From: Sorex araneus
Lineage: Eukaryota > Chordata > Mammalia > Eulipotyphla > Soricidae
Length of the DNA stretch: 64,000 nt
Reading direction: 5' to 3'
NCBI RefSeq assembly: GCF_027595985.1
Contig: NC_073303.1
Span: 328,041,679-328,105,678, forward strand
This document shows, in pieces, positions 1 to 11,390 of this stretch. A model generated the notes under the pieces. It was not told where the DNA came from. It saw nothing but the letters and a program-made list of their open reading frames with translations, and searched no databases. A program made the position numbers and the translations under genes. Every line of letters starts with the position of its first letter. Positions within the stretch are counted from its first letter, which is position 1.

Positions 1-560
1 GCAGAACCTCCTGCCCCTGTGCCAGGTTGTCTTCACCAGGGCTTCCTCAGAGGGAGGCAGGTTGAGTTTCTCTCCCCGCCCCAAGCAGAGCCCCCTCAGC
101 CAAAATCCTCCAGAACCCAGCCGCAGCCATGCTCAAGACCACTCTCCACATGCTTGGAAGAGCCTCACACATGAAGGAACCGACAGAGGAACCCAGGTGT
201 GCCGGGCTGGTGGCTGAGATCTCTAAGCCTGCTCGGATCAGGACTGGGCCTCCTCCACCCAGGTCCTCCATTTTCCAGTAGCTTGGCAGTTACACCCACA
301 AACCACCCCCAGCACCATGTAATCTCATCAACAGCCAAGATCCAGAGTCTAGAAAACAAAGCTCCAGAAGAGAATGATGCAGAATTTCGCATGGCAGAGC
401 CTGGCAAGCTACCCATGGTGTATTCGATATGACTAAAACAGTAACAATAATGGGCCTCATTCCCCTGACCCTGAACATGATAGAGAGGAATGAGACGTTA
501 CTGGCACCCCTTGAGCAAATCAACGAGCAATGGGATGACAGTGATACAGTGATACAGTGA
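1..560 (+). mobile_element. Composite RTE-tailed retroposon, 5' end cut by window edge
   Basis: Positions 1-385 are the reverse complement of a unit found again at 25.27-25.66 kb; shared landmarks include GGTGGAGGAGGCCCAGTC, CATGTGGAGAG and ATGGCTGCGGCTGGGTTC read on the minus strand. Positions 389-452 match the middle of the 245-bp RTE-tailed SINE (CAGAGCCTGGCAAGCTACCC). A block of about 45 bp follows, then the RTE-like end (GAGACGTTACTGG, GAGCAAATC) and a (TGATACAG)n tail at 530-560. It is non-coding. The family assignment comes from comparison inside this window only. Confidence 0.6.
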
Positions 561-1749
561 TGTACTAGATGTCAGTTCTGACGGCCACCTGTGTCCTATG
601 GTCAGGGAGATGGGACTTTTGGGATAAGCATGGTAAGCATATGGCTTTAAAGAATTACAACTTATTTTTATGTCAAGATTTCTTTCTATCATGTAATAAG
701 CAGTATGACTCACAAAATATCATTTGGAAGCTACTGAGTAATTCATAAATGACATTTATTACTTAGACGCGTGATTTTCTAAAATCAGACTAGAATTACA
801 AAACAAGGGTATGACAAGGCAAAAACTTTTCTGAGTTCTACCAAGATTAACCTTGATCTTCTAGCAGTTCTTTTGATATTATCAGGTTCTGATATAGCCC
901 AGAAGCAAGATTTCATTTGACCATTGTGTCCTAGGCAGATAAGAAATCAGGTAAGGAATAAGATAAGTAATCTAGCCTTCCCTTAAGGCCCAGCCTCTGG
1001 ATCTCCTGGATCACTAATATAGAACCATCAGGACACTTATTAGAAAAAAAAGCTGTTGACTATAAATTGGCCTTCTTTTCAATAAAAGTAGACCATATTC
1101 CTCAGGGAAATTTTGATTGCGAATAGAGCTCCGAATCTGCTGCAAAGGGAAGTATCTGACACCCTGCGGTGACTTGAACTCTCTGGCCCTCAACGACTTG
1201 ATCCAGACATCTGGACTGTAATGTGATCCAAGAAGCATGTGTTCTCCTTTCCACAGACACACCTGCACTTATTCTTAAGGCAGTAATTACGGTAGCAGAA
1301 ATATCCACATGCTCTCCTAGTTTATACTGTTTAAGATTCACTTAAGCAATTTATTGTACATTCCAGGCACCGTCATAAATACTAGATTTATAGGGGCCAG
1401 AAAGAGATACTCCAGGAGGTAAGGCACTGTCTCACATGCAGTTCTGATAAATGTGACCCTAATTAGAATCCTTGGCATCAAATTCAGTGGAGCACCACTG
1501 GGTGAGGCACACAAAAAAAATCCACAAACAAAACACCAACAATACTAGATGCACAAGATGAATGTGACAGTTATTTATGTTGCAGAAAGTCATAGTCTCT
1601 CCCTCATAATATATTTATATAAAACACTTATATATAATATATAATAAAGGGTAATGAACACAGTAGAAATAAATAAGAATAAAAGCTAGAGGGTAATTAT
1701 AGATAGAGAGGAAAGGAAAAAAACAAAAAATAAAGTTATAATAGAAAGC
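561..1749. other. Intergenic, AT-rich, no gene recognised
   Basis: I see no coding frame with recognisable similarity and no clear repeat. An A/T-rich stretch occupies roughly 1,600-1,745. Confidence 0.5.
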
Positions 1750-1995
1750 GGGCTGGAGCGATAGCACAGCGGTTGGGCGTTCGCCTTTAACGCAGCCGAC
1801 CCGAGTTTGAGTCCTCCGCCCCTCTCGGAGAGCCCGGCAAGCTACCGAGAGTATCAAGCCCACGCGGCAGAGCCTGGCAAGCTACCCGTGCATATTGGAT
1901 ATGCCAAAAACAGTAACAATAAGTCTCTCAATGAGAGACGTTACTGGTGCCTCCTCGAATAAATCGATGAGCCACGGGATGACAGTGACAGTGAC
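1750..1995 (+). mobile_element. RTE-tailed SINE (tRNA-derived head), near full length
   Basis: The head GGGCTGGAGCGATAGCACAGC carries A-box-like sequence, and GACCCGAGTTTGAGTCC holds a B-box-like sequence. The body (CTCGGAGAGCCCGGCAAGC, CAGAGCCTGGCAAGCTACCC) leads to the end GAGACGTTACTGGTGCC. The tail is (GACAGT)n rather than poly(A). Flanks AATAGAAAGC and AATAGGAAGC look like a 10-bp target duplication with one mismatch. The last ~50 bp match the 3' ends of the RTE copies in this window. Confidence 0.85.
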
Positions 1996-2097
1996 AATAG
2001 GAAGCATGCTTGAGGAAGATCTTGAATGGTGATAATTCTTCCAAATGCCTCTAAAGAAGGAAATATATGGAAGGTGTGCCTGGTTTGAAAACAAGAG

Positions 2098-2262
2098 TGG
2101 GGCTGGAAGGACAATGCAACAAGCAGAGCACTTACCTTCCATGCAGTCAACCCAGCGCTGATTCTGGGCATCCCATATAGTTTCCCGAGTTCTGCTAGAA
2201 GGATTGCTGAGCACAAAGCCAGGACTAAGGCATGAGTACCTCTGGGTGTATCCCAAAATTTT
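2098..2262 (+). mobile_element. Diverged SOR SINE
   Basis: It has a GGGGCTGGAAGGACA head, GGGCATCCCATATAGTTTCC in the body, and a TGGGTGTATCCCAAAA end, in SOR order but with many substitutions. Confidence 0.5.
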
Positions 2263-3192
2263 AAGTGAAAAAAAAAAAAGAAGAGAAAACTCTGAGGAGT
2301 TGTGTGTTGCTGGAATATAAACTTAGACAACTAAGAGGAGATGGACAGTAGGAATCAGAAATTAAGCCTTGTAAGTTGTGCTAAGCTATTTATATTTATC
2401 TTGCATACCAGAAAGAGTCATCAGAAGGCTAGAAGCAGAAGAAAATGATAACATATTTGCATTTGGAAGACTGATAGTGATGTGATTTGTGAAAGGTGGG
2501 TTGGGAACAAACAAGATTAGTGCTAGAGAGACCAAATGGGATACTGCCTACAATCATCCATTTGAGCCATTAATGAGGCTTATAGTTGTGGGAGTGAAGC
2601 TAAGGTAAAATGAGTGATTTGTTAGGGAAGATATGAGTAAAACATTTTAATGGAAAATGTGCTTGTGTAAGATCTTGGAAGGCAGTTTGGAATTCTATCA
2701 AACACTGGGAGAGCTAAAACATAGAATAGTATATGGCTAGTTTTAAAACTATACGAAGCCTACATATAACCTGTTTCCAGAATATAAGAGGCTTCTGCCA
2801 TCAATGATACTTTAAGGACAATGAATGAATATGGGGGTGAAGTAGAGATTGGAAGCCAGTAGGTGGAGGAAGAACTACAAAGTTGACTCGGGAGATTGAC
2901 TTGGCTTTCACACTTCCCACTCTGACCACAGTGGCTTCCTGCTTTCCCTTCTCTCATATTTCAGCCCACAGCTTCCCTGTTGGGTTCTGCCCTCACCATT
3001 CCACCAAAACGCATTTGCCAAGATCATCAAAGGCCTCCTTCTTGCTCACCCAACCATTCATCATTATCTTGTGCTTCTCTGTTGCTTTTGGCTCCATTGA
3101 AATCTCCCTCCTGGAAATATTATGTTCCTTAAGCTGTCACAACACCCGCTTTGCTATTGCTCCCTGTTTCTTACACTGCTTTTTAAAACAAT
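2263..3192. other. Intergenic, no gene recognised
   Basis: This is unique-looking sequence between a SINE and an L1 fragment. A plus-strand open stretch of 118 codons near 2.9-3.2 kb resembles no protein I know and runs into L1 3' sequence. Confidence 0.5.
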
Positions 3193-3690
3193 TTTTTTCA
3201 GGTTTTTTTAAAATAAATTTATTTATTGAATCACTGTGAGAGCAGTTACAAAGCTTTCGGGTTTAAGTAGCAGTCATACAATGAGGAACACTCATCCCTT
3301 CACCAGTGCACATTTTCCACCACCCAAAACCCCAGTATACCCCCTATCCCACACCCTACCCCTACCTGTGTGGCAGGTGGTTTTCACATTACTCTCTCTC
3401 TCTACCTTGATTACATTCAATATTTCGACACCAGACCCACCATTATTATTTGAGATTTTTCCCCAACACTCATTTCCGATAAAAGCAACATTAGACTGTT
3501 TTCTATTGCTGATTATGAATAGCATATGATGTCGCACACTGCGGCTGTGCGATTTTGGAATTCTGAAATTTTAATAATTAAATCTGGAGGGATTTCTGCC
3601 AAAAGCCTCTGGGTTCCGAGATTTGTTTCTGAGTATCTGGGATCATGGCCATTAAGCAACTTGATCAGGAGCCAGAGAGGCCGTTCATGC
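3193..3690 (-). mobile_element. 5'-truncated L1, 3' UTR fragment
   Basis: The minus strand carries the shrew L1 3' UTR seen complete at 13.1-13.6 kb: TTTATTGAATCAC near the poly(A) end, CCCATCCCTTCACCAGTGCAC homology, and GATTACATTCAATATTTC. TAAAACAAT at 3,184-3,192 and 3,691-3,699 is a likely target-site duplication. Confidence 0.75.
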
Positions 3691-3944
3691 TAAAACAATA
3701 ATTTTTGTAAGTTCCCTTTTCTAAAACTATTCTTGTAATCTCCCTTGTAAGCTTAGTTCCTTAGGGATTGTTCTAGGCATTTTTTCAACTAAATCGTCCC
3801 AACAGTAACCGAAGATTTAGGGGCTTCCCTGAGCACTATGCATACCAGGTGGCTAAAGGGATTCTGAGGGGGAACAATTAAACAGGAAAACAGAGGTAGC
3901 ATTATGCCCAGCTTGAAATAACAGTGACCTCAAGGGCTGTGGAG

Positions 3945-4066
3945 AGAACTAAATGGACTGAGTGCATGCTGGCATGTGGTTTTGATTCGGGCACCATATG
4001 GTTCCCCAAGCATCACCATGGGCTGCCCCTGAGCACTGCCATGTATGACCCCAAAAGTAATCTTCT
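3945..4066 (+). mobile_element. Heavily diverged SOR SINE
   Basis: Only the 3' half is readable (CACCATATGGTTCCCCAAGC, GAGCACTGCCA, ATGACCCCAAAAG). Confidence 0.4.
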
Positions 4067-4296
4067 GTAATGTAAGTGTCTAGAAACAGGTGTGTCTGAA
4101 TTCAGCTATTAGGAGCTTCTAGGCCTTGAGTATTCTGTGTCAGTTATGTAGACCTGGGAAGTGGCTTAGGAACTGTGGTCAGGGCCTGCCTAGAGGTGAC
4201 TGTGTGGAATTCAACAAGTGGGAGTTTATACATCTGCAGGTGGCCTCATTTGCAAAGATCTGGAAACTCAGTGCTGGAGTGGGCTAAAGAACATGC

Positions 4297-4475
4297 AGGA
4301 TAGTGAAGAGATAGTAAAGCGTGTTGGGCATTTGCCTGCCTTGCATGCAGCTGACCGGAGTCTATCTTCAACACTCCATATGGTCCCTTGAACCTACCAG
4401 GAGTGATCCCTGAGTGCAGAGTCAGGGTTATGACCTAAGCACTGCCAGGTGTGGCCCAAAAAGATAAAAGAAAAA
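4297..4475 (+). mobile_element. Diverged SOR SINE
   Basis: The head GATAGTGAAGAGATAGTAAAGC is followed by GGGCATTTGCCTGCCTTGC, CTCCATATGGTCCC and a GTGTGGCCCAAAAAG end, then an A-rich tail. Confidence 0.6.
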
Positions 4476-4960
4476 AAAATCATACAGAGACCTCAGTATA
4501 TAATGATGATAGAGCACAAATGTCCAAACTGATAGCAAGTCGGTACCAACCGATAGGGAGCAAAGAGACAGGCAGTTGGGGGTCCCCTGCTAAGATTTTG
4601 GGGGGACACTGAGCTTCCTAACTATAAGGATTTGTTTTTACTTCCTAGTGGTCATATATGGATTGACCGGAGCCAAATTTACTTGTCTGCCAGAGTAAGC
4701 ACTCTTGGTAACTATTTCTTCCCCTGTTGACTCAGGCATTTGCTAGGGTGCATGGCTTTCTCCTCAGGAATTTACTCCTAAAGCCAGCTGCCATTTTGAT
4801 GGAATTTAAAATGTCCTGTGTGGATGATGAGCTGTGAGAGGTTGCCAGAACTTTGAAGAGGAGTTGTCTTCACCTCAAGAAGAAACCACTCTCTCTGGCC
4901 TCTAAAAAGTTAAATGAAAAGTGCCTCTATATTTACTATATTCGTTTCCTAGCAGTCATC
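4476..4960. other. Intergenic, nothing recognised
   Basis: No similarity to a known gene or to the repeat families in this window. Confidence 0.45.
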
Positions 4961-5372
4961 CTTTTTTTTTTAGTGAATCACCGTGAGGTACAGTTACAGA
5001 CTTACAAACTTTCATGCGTGCATTTCAGTCATACAATGATCTAGTACCCATCCCTCCACCAGTGCCCATTCTCCACCACCACCACCACCCCATTGCTCCC
5101 CCCACCTCCACCCCACCTCTGTGGCAGGGCACTCCCTTTTACTCTCTCTCTTCTTTTGGGTGTTGTGGTTTGCAATACAGGCATTAAGTGGCCATCATGC
5201 TCGGTCTATAGTCTATGTTCAGCATCTCCCATCCTGAGCGGGCCCTCCACGCATCCTTTACTTGGTGGTCCCTTCTCTATCTGAGCTGCCTTTTCCCCCA
5301 GCATGTGCAGCTGGCTTCCAAGCCATGGAGCAATCCTCCTGGTTAACTTTGGCACTGATGTTAGTTATTTCC
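4961..5372 (-). mobile_element. 5'-truncated L1, second 3' UTR subtype
   Basis: A poly(T) at 4,961-4,970 is the reverse of the A tail. The body matches the plus-strand copy at 42.6-43.0 kb: GGTGTTGTGGTTTGCAATAC, GTGGCCATCATGCTCGG and GAGCTGCCTTTTCCCCCAGC. This L1 3' UTR subtype differs from the one at 3.2 and 13.1 kb. Confidence 0.75.
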
Positions 5373-5686
5373 TAAGGTTTAAAAGTTCTCAGCCTTTGTT
5401 TGAATATAATACCCCACATTACTCCACCCCTTGCATACAACCAACCTCTGGCACTCCCATAATTTTAGTATTGCCCTTCTAAGAGTCTTGATCTTTCTTG
5501 TATATTTGAATGTTTTTCCTAAATCATTTTTTCTGTTCTCTTTCATTTGAGACATGCTGTGATTTTTATCTTCAGTTACTGATATTGTTTCTTCTACAAG
5601 ACTAGATCTATTTGTTATGCTTTTGTTACTAGACAGAATCATATTCAGGAAGTTATTTATAGGCATCATCTCTGAAGTCTTCTATT
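5373..5686. other. Intergenic, nothing recognised
   Basis: AT-rich; no gene or repeat identified. Confidence 0.4.
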
Positions 5687-5689
5687 TTT

Positions 5690-5828
5690 ATGTTTTTGAG
5701 CCACACCTGGCTGTACTCAGGGATCACTCCTGACCATGCTAGGATGACCACAGGGGGTGAAGAGATCATAACCTGGGTCTGCCACATGCAAGGCAAGCAC
5801 TGAACCTGCTGCAATTTCTCTGGCCCCA
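5690..5828 (-). mobile_element. Diverged SOR SINE
   Basis: Minus-strand SOR: GAGCCACACCTGGCTGTACTC, ATCACTCCTGACCATGC, CCACATGCAAGGCAAGCAC, and CTCTGGCCCC at the head end. Confidence 0.6.
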
Positions 5829-7079
5829 TGAAAAACTGCTTTAGCTGTGAAACTCTGTTGCTACGTATTTCTTCTTGAGATTCCCCCAACCTCATTTAGT
5901 TTTACTTATAATTATATTCTCTGTACATTGACTGTTACCTGCTACAGTTCTGTGTATTGAAGTTTTTAATGTGGAGATTTGTTGTTTTCTTTGTGGAATT
6001 CCATATAAATTTGCATGGGCTGCCTACAAAATGTTTTCTGCAAACATATCCCTGTTAGGTTTTGCTGGTCAGCAGGTGGCACTATGACTTTGGATCTAAA
6101 TTCTTTGTTTCTTCGGCAGTGGTCATAAGGGTAAGGAAACCATGAAAAGATGCAAAACCTCGAACACAGTATTGCATGTGAGGGGATGGATTGTGGGGAA
6201 ATAGTGCAGAGGAGTGTCCCAGGCTGCCACTGCACCTCTGCGGAGACACACAACCCCAATTCCAGGCAAAAGTCTGCCTTAAAGTTCTTCACCTCTCTGC
6301 AACTGCTACATGGAGGCACTATTGCCTGGTGGAAAACAGAGAGGATTCAGCCAGTGCTAATAGCAGTAGTAAAACTCCAGGACTCTGTGTTACGGTTTGT
6401 GTTGTGTTGAACTGGAACTTGATTTCCATTTTCAGTGTTTTACCTCTATCTTAAAGGTAGACTACAGGTTCTACAGACAGTCCTGGCCTTCCTCCTGGTG
6501 GGTGATTAGTGAGTAGGATGCCACTTGGGTTTCTCTTCATAGAGATTCTACCCCTCCAATTTCATTCTGCATGTCAAGCATGCATTTCTTGGTATAAAGA
6601 TGCATGCACCTGAATAAGGCATTTTTCTATGACACATAGTTGATTTATGGCTATATTTCAGGGGGGAGATTTGTTTCCTGGCATCTATTCCACCATTTCA
6701 CAAAACTCCTGTTTCGATGTTTTAAAAAATGGGGGCTCCCTATTGGAACCTAGAAGCCCGAGGCTACTTCTCTTAGTACTCAACTGGTGGTATTTGTCTG
6801 ACAGTTTGGTACACAAACTGATAGTCTGGTGCTACTTGGACTAATGGTGTTGGAATCAGTGCAGCATATGGCAGTGTCAGAGGTCACCAGGTCTATAGTT
6901 AGTGGTCCTAGTGGGTCGTGCTGTACCAGTGATCAAGCTTGGGGCCTCAAGATTTTAAGGAAGATTCTCCATCCCCTCTGAGCAATATCTCTGGCATCAG
7001 TTTTGAATTTTGATGACTTTATTATATAGAAGAAAAAAATGAATTGAATTGTTTGGGTACCTATGACTCTTAGCGCTCT
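5829..7079. other. Intergenic; possible very old SOR near 6,860-7,000
   Basis: No gene recognised. At 6,860-7,000 the order of weak motifs (ATCAAGCTTGGGGCCTC, CCATCCCCTCTGAGCAATATC) suggests a decayed minus-strand SOR, which I could not confirm. Confidence 0.35.
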
Positions 7080-7318
7080 AGCACTGTCTTCCCATTGTTC
7101 ATCGATTTGCTTGAGCGGGCACCAGTAGTGTCTCCATTGTGAGACTTGTTGTTACTGTTTTTGGCATATTGAATACGACACAGGTAGCTTGCCAGGCACT
7201 GCTGTGTGGGCGAGATGCTCTTGGTAGCTTGCCAGGCTCTCCGAGAGGGATGGAGGAATCAAAGCCAGGTCAGCCACAAGCAAGGAAAATACCCTACTGC
7301 TGTGCTATTGCTCCAGTA
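7080..7318 (-). mobile_element. RTE-tailed SINE
   Basis: Read on the plus strand it runs from tail to head: CATCGATTTGCTTGAGCGGG, TGTCTCCATTGTGAGACTTG, TACTGTTTTTGGCATATTG, GGTAGCTTGCCAGG, CTCCGAGAGGG, and GCTGTGCTATTGCTCCAG at the tRNA-derived head. It is near full length and diverged. Confidence 0.8.
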
Positions 7319-7439
7319 CCCTATGACCCTTACAAATTATAAATTTTAAAGTGCACATATGGACTTATAATTTATAAATTAGATGACTGAATCTTGGAGG
7401 ATTTTTGAAGTTCTAAGCAATTACCTCCTTTTTTGTTTG

Positions 7440-7575
7440 GTATGATTTGGCTTGGGCCTTTATGATTGTACCCTCCTATGATCAGGGGCCACACCTGGCT
7501 ATGCTCAGGGGACTATATTCAGTGCCAGCACTAGAACCAGGGTTGATTCTGAAGCTGCATGTTAAGCAAGTACCT
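7440..7575 (-). mobile_element. Heavily diverged SOR SINE
   Basis: GGCCACACCTGGCTATGCTC, CTAGAACCAGGGTTGATTC and AAGCAAGTACCTTA appear in SOR order on the minus strand. Confidence 0.45.
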
Positions 7576-7595
7576 TAAACTTTGTGTTATTTCTT

Positions 7596-7619
7596 CACAC
7601 ACACACACACACACACACA
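7596..7619. repeat. (CA)n microsatellite
   Basis: About twelve CA units lie just upstream of the next SINE's poly(T). Confidence 0.9.
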
Positions 7620-7628
7620 TCCACCATT

Positions 7629-7816
7629 CCTTTTTTTTTGCTCTTTTTTGGGGGGTAGGGGGTCACACCTGGCGATGCACAGGGGCTACTCCTGGCTCTG
7701 CACTCAGGAATTACTTCTGGCGGTGCTCAGGGGACCATATGGGATGCTGGGAATCGAACCCGGGTCGGCCACGTGCAAGGCAAATGCACTACCCTCTGTG
7801 ATATTGCTCCAGTCCC
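7629..7816 (-). mobile_element. SOR SINE, near full length
   Basis: Poly(T), then GGGTCACACCTGGCGATGC, GGGGACCATATGGGATGC, GAATCGAACCCGGGTCGG, and ATTGCTCCAGTCCCCC at the head. It is well conserved. Confidence 0.88.
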
Positions 7817-9947
7817 CCATTACTTCTTTTAATAACATGTCTTCCCCTTCATCCTTGTCTTCAGTGGAACTCCAATAGCTTGAAAATGGATCTCTTCGTT
7901 GTCTCCCCTAGTTCATGTAGACTTTTACACCCTCCTTTTAAATTTTTCTTTCTTTTCTCTATTTGTATGTTTTCAAAGATGTGTGTCTTATCTCTATTTG
8001 TATGTCTTCTCTATTTGTATGTCTTCTGTCTTTAACTTCAGTCTTTCTTCTGCTTGATTTAATAATGCTCCCTGCTGCATTCTTCAAATTAGTTGTATTC
8101 AACTTCCAAAGTTATTGGATGATTTTTATGACTTCTTAAGCAAATTTTTTTAATTTTGTGTGCTATCTTTTTATTTCAATAATCTCTTTTTGATTCCTGT
8201 TATCATTAAGTTCCTTAGACAGCTATTTTGAGGGCCTTAACCTAAGAGTCTAAGTATTTGGGCAAGTGTGAGTCTCTGAACCTGATCACAGGTAATGCAT
8301 GATCCCCAAGTTCCCTGGGTTAGTGCCTGGTGACTCAGCACCATCAGTCTTGAGTAGCATTGCCAAATGTGGTCTTGTTTTTTTTTTAGAGTCACCAACA
8401 ATACAGATCTTTCAATTCCTTCACAGATACATCACAGATGTCCATGTCTTCGGGGTTGTCACTGGAAAATTATTAGTGTGATCCTTTGGTGATGACATGT
8501 TACCGGATTTCTCATATTCCTTGAAGTCTTACATTGTTGTTCTTGCAGCAGAAATAGCATTTACCCACTTCAGTCTATATTGACTGACTTCATCTATCCA
8601 AATAATTTTAATGAGAAAACACTACTCATCGTCAAAACATGCCTCATTAATATTGCCTCTGATCAGGAAAAGCAATTTATAATAATAAAATAGTAATAAC
8701 TGAATTTACTGATTTTAACATGTACCCCATAAATGAGAAGCATCTAGGCCGAGAAAGCTGGTGAATCACATTCTAAAAAATTCATCTTTGATATAGTTTA
8801 GCAAAATAAACAACATTGTCTGAGTTTGCTCATTATGTTCCAGGGTGCTTACCACAACTTCTAATACATTATTCATTTATAAATTATATTTACATGATTT
8901 ATAATTGCTTTAACATATATACCTAGAAATGAAGAGGTGAATGTAGGTTTCTCTTACTATTTAATCCTATAATTCATTCCCAGAAAGTTTTGCTTCTAGT
9001 TTCTACACATTTGGCTTTTGTTGGTGTAATGGTCTTAATTCCCAAGGCAGTTATACTTCCCAGGAGAGGAAACACATTAAAAGATAATTAAACTGGAGTG
9101 GAGTTTGCCATTTGGCCATTTCAGTGTCCTCACACATCTGAGATAAAGACAAGAGGAAATTGATTCTGAAAACAAAGTTAAGTGGAAGCTTGGTTTCTCA
9201 TTTGATATGGTATCAAAGATATTATCTGGAAGCAAGAAAATTTTTCTGGGGGTACCTATTACTATTTCCCTGCCCATAATAAAAAGTTAATAGAAAACTA
9301 CTAAAATCAACAAAGACAGAACTATTAAGAATACAGGCTCTTCTGAAATGAAACTTTAGATTATACCAACAAGTGAAAATTACCAATTAGCTTAGACACT
9401 CATTGAGGATCCAGGGACTATGCGATTGGGGGTACAAATATCATTATAGTTTTATTGCCACTTATTAAAATGAGGCTATATCAGCCAGACGTACTTTTTC
9501 TTGCTTGCTATGGATAAAATTTCATTTAAAAATACTTTTTGCCTCATCCTCCTTTTCAGTATTATTTGATATAAAGAATTCTTGTTGTTGTTAACTGTAT
9601 GTTATAACTTTACAATGCCTTTGCTTTGTCAGATAACTAGTTGGAATTATAAATAAGCTAGGAAAAAATTATCAATACTCAGAATTGGATATTTAACTGG
9701 TGGAATGTTTGTGTCTTTGGGGATATAGATGATGTCCCAGGCTGCTATAACAAAAGACCATTAATTGAAAGATTTTAAAAAACCAAAAGTATATTTTCTC
9801 AAAGTTCTGGTGGCTAGAACCACATTATCAAGCTGCTAGAAAGTAGGTTCTAGTAACTCTTTCCCTGTACTATAAATAGCCACTTTCACTATGTTCTCAC
9901 ATTGTCTTTCTTTAGTGTATGCATTAAAAAAGAGAAACTGAGTATGG
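7817..9947. other. Intergenic, no gene recognised
   Basis: This is 2.1 kb of AT-rich, mostly unique sequence with a small imperfect duplication of CTATTTGTATGTCTTC near 8,000. No coding similarity. Confidence 0.5.
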
Positions 9948-10028
9948 AAGGAGAGGAGGGAGAGGAGAAAGAGAGAGAGAGAGACAGAGACAGAGAGACA
10001 AAGAGACAGAGAGACAGAGAGATGGAAA
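9948..10028. repeat. GA/GACA-rich simple repeat
   Basis: Purine-rich runs of GAGA and GACAGA. The minus-strand open frame of Leu/Ser repeats across it is a product of the repeat. Confidence 0.85.
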
Positions 10029-10306
10029 AAGAACACAGGACAAAAGATTAAGGTTCTGCCTTCCTAACCTAACTTCATTTGACCCTAATAATCTCTAGAC
10101 CCTATCTCCAAATATAGTCATAGAGAAATTAATATTTAAACATATACATTTTAAAGAGAACACAATTCAGTTCAGAGCAAGTGAGAACTTTTTCATTTGT
10201 GCACATAACCTCTTACTAAGAAACATGATATTATTGTTGCTGTTATGGGGACATTCAAATAAAAACCAAGAATGTATACAATGAATACCTACCTTTTAAA
10301 ATTTAT

Positions 10307-10326
10307 ATCATCATCATCATCATCAA
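10307..10326. repeat. (ATC)n microsatellite at a retroposon tail
   Basis: Six to seven ATC units sit exactly where the tail of the minus-strand element at 10,327 would be. Confidence 0.8.
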
Positions 10327-10500
10327 ACCATTGATATTGAATTTCTTGAGTGGTCTCAATAACGTTTCAATTTGTCCTAGCCCTGAGATTTTAGAAGCCT
10401 TTCTTTACTTGTCCTTCCCAATGATGCTGCATTGGAGGTTCTCTCAGGGTCAGGAGAATGAGACCCAGCTTGTTACTGGTTTTGGCAAAATTTATATAAA
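10327..10500 (-). mobile_element. RTE-tailed SINE, long-block variant, diverged
   Basis: The tail region (TTCTTGAGTGGTCTCAATAACG) corresponds to the RTE-like end. It is followed by the ~90-bp block also present at 24,966-25,053 (GCCCTGAGATTTTAG, CTTCCCAATGA, GGGTCAGGAGAATGAGACC) and then GTTACTGGTTTTGGCA. Confidence 0.5.
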
Positions 10501-10561
10501 ATGTGAAAAAAAATCTGTAAATCAAGTCTAAGTTATAAAAACTGGTAACTAATTACAAGTC

Positions 10562-11390
10562 TCAAGGGCGGCACTGAAGAGTTTCGGTGAAATGGTATCA
10601 CCCTGCCACACCCCTCTCTTTACATCAATGATCACTTCCTTGTAGAATGGTGAGATCCTGGTGGTGAATCCACAATACAGCTCGCGGAGGATTTTGATAT
10701 ATTGAGTTTGAACACCCTGTTTGACCAAGGCTTCGATGACCGCCTCAGTCTCAACAGAATTGAAGGCCTTCTTTAAGTCGATGAATGTTAGACAGAGCGG
10801 CATCTTGAACTCTCGCAAAACTTCAATGAGTTTGGTCACTGTGTGGATACGGTCTTGGGCGATAGTTGCCGATGTCATGGATGTCTCCCTTCTTGTACAA
10901 CAGAACGGTCCTACTGGTTTTCCACTGGGATGGAACCTTGCATTCAGACAGGTAGCGTGTGAAGAGTTGGGCCAGTGTATTGATAAGTACTGGCGGCAGA
11001 TTCTTCAGGTGTTCAGGTCTGACCTTGTCTGGACCAGGTGCTGTCCGCATCTTTACTAGCAACATGGCGTGTCGGATTTCAGAAGGGAGAACGCTGGGAA
11101 CGACATATCCATCCTTTGCAATTTGGTATGTGGGCAGGTGGACATGGCTGTCGAAGAGATCCAAGTAGAAGCCGTGAATAATTTTCTCCATTGCCTTTCT
11201 CAAGGATGTGATAGATCCATCGGGACGTCGGAGGGCAGTCATCTTGGTCTTGTAGTTGGCGAAGGACAGACGAGCATTGCAAATACTTTTCCTGGCTTCT
11301 GCTGCACTGGCCAACACTGCTGCTCTTCTCTCTTTGAGGTCTTCCTTTATCGCATCTCTGCACAGCTTTGTGAGCTTGGACGTTAGCTTG
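10562..11390 (-). pseudogene. RTE protein remnant: linker and RT N-terminal half
   Basis: Read from 11,390 down, the minus strand encodes the region between endonuclease and RT (LTKLCRDAIKEDLKERRAAV) and the RT start (TAPGPDKVRPEHLKNLPPV, LLYKKGDIHDIGNYRP). It continues through the RT palm (CLTFIDLKKAF) to SPKLFSAALE at the left end. A frameshift separates the frames near 10,850. The order of motifs is that of nematode-type RTE elements. It is not functional. Confidence 0.85.

Noticed and set aside
1750-1850. tRNA gene from A and B box-like motifs
   Set aside because: The same sequence recurs dozens of times with SINE tails; I see no complete cloverleaf.
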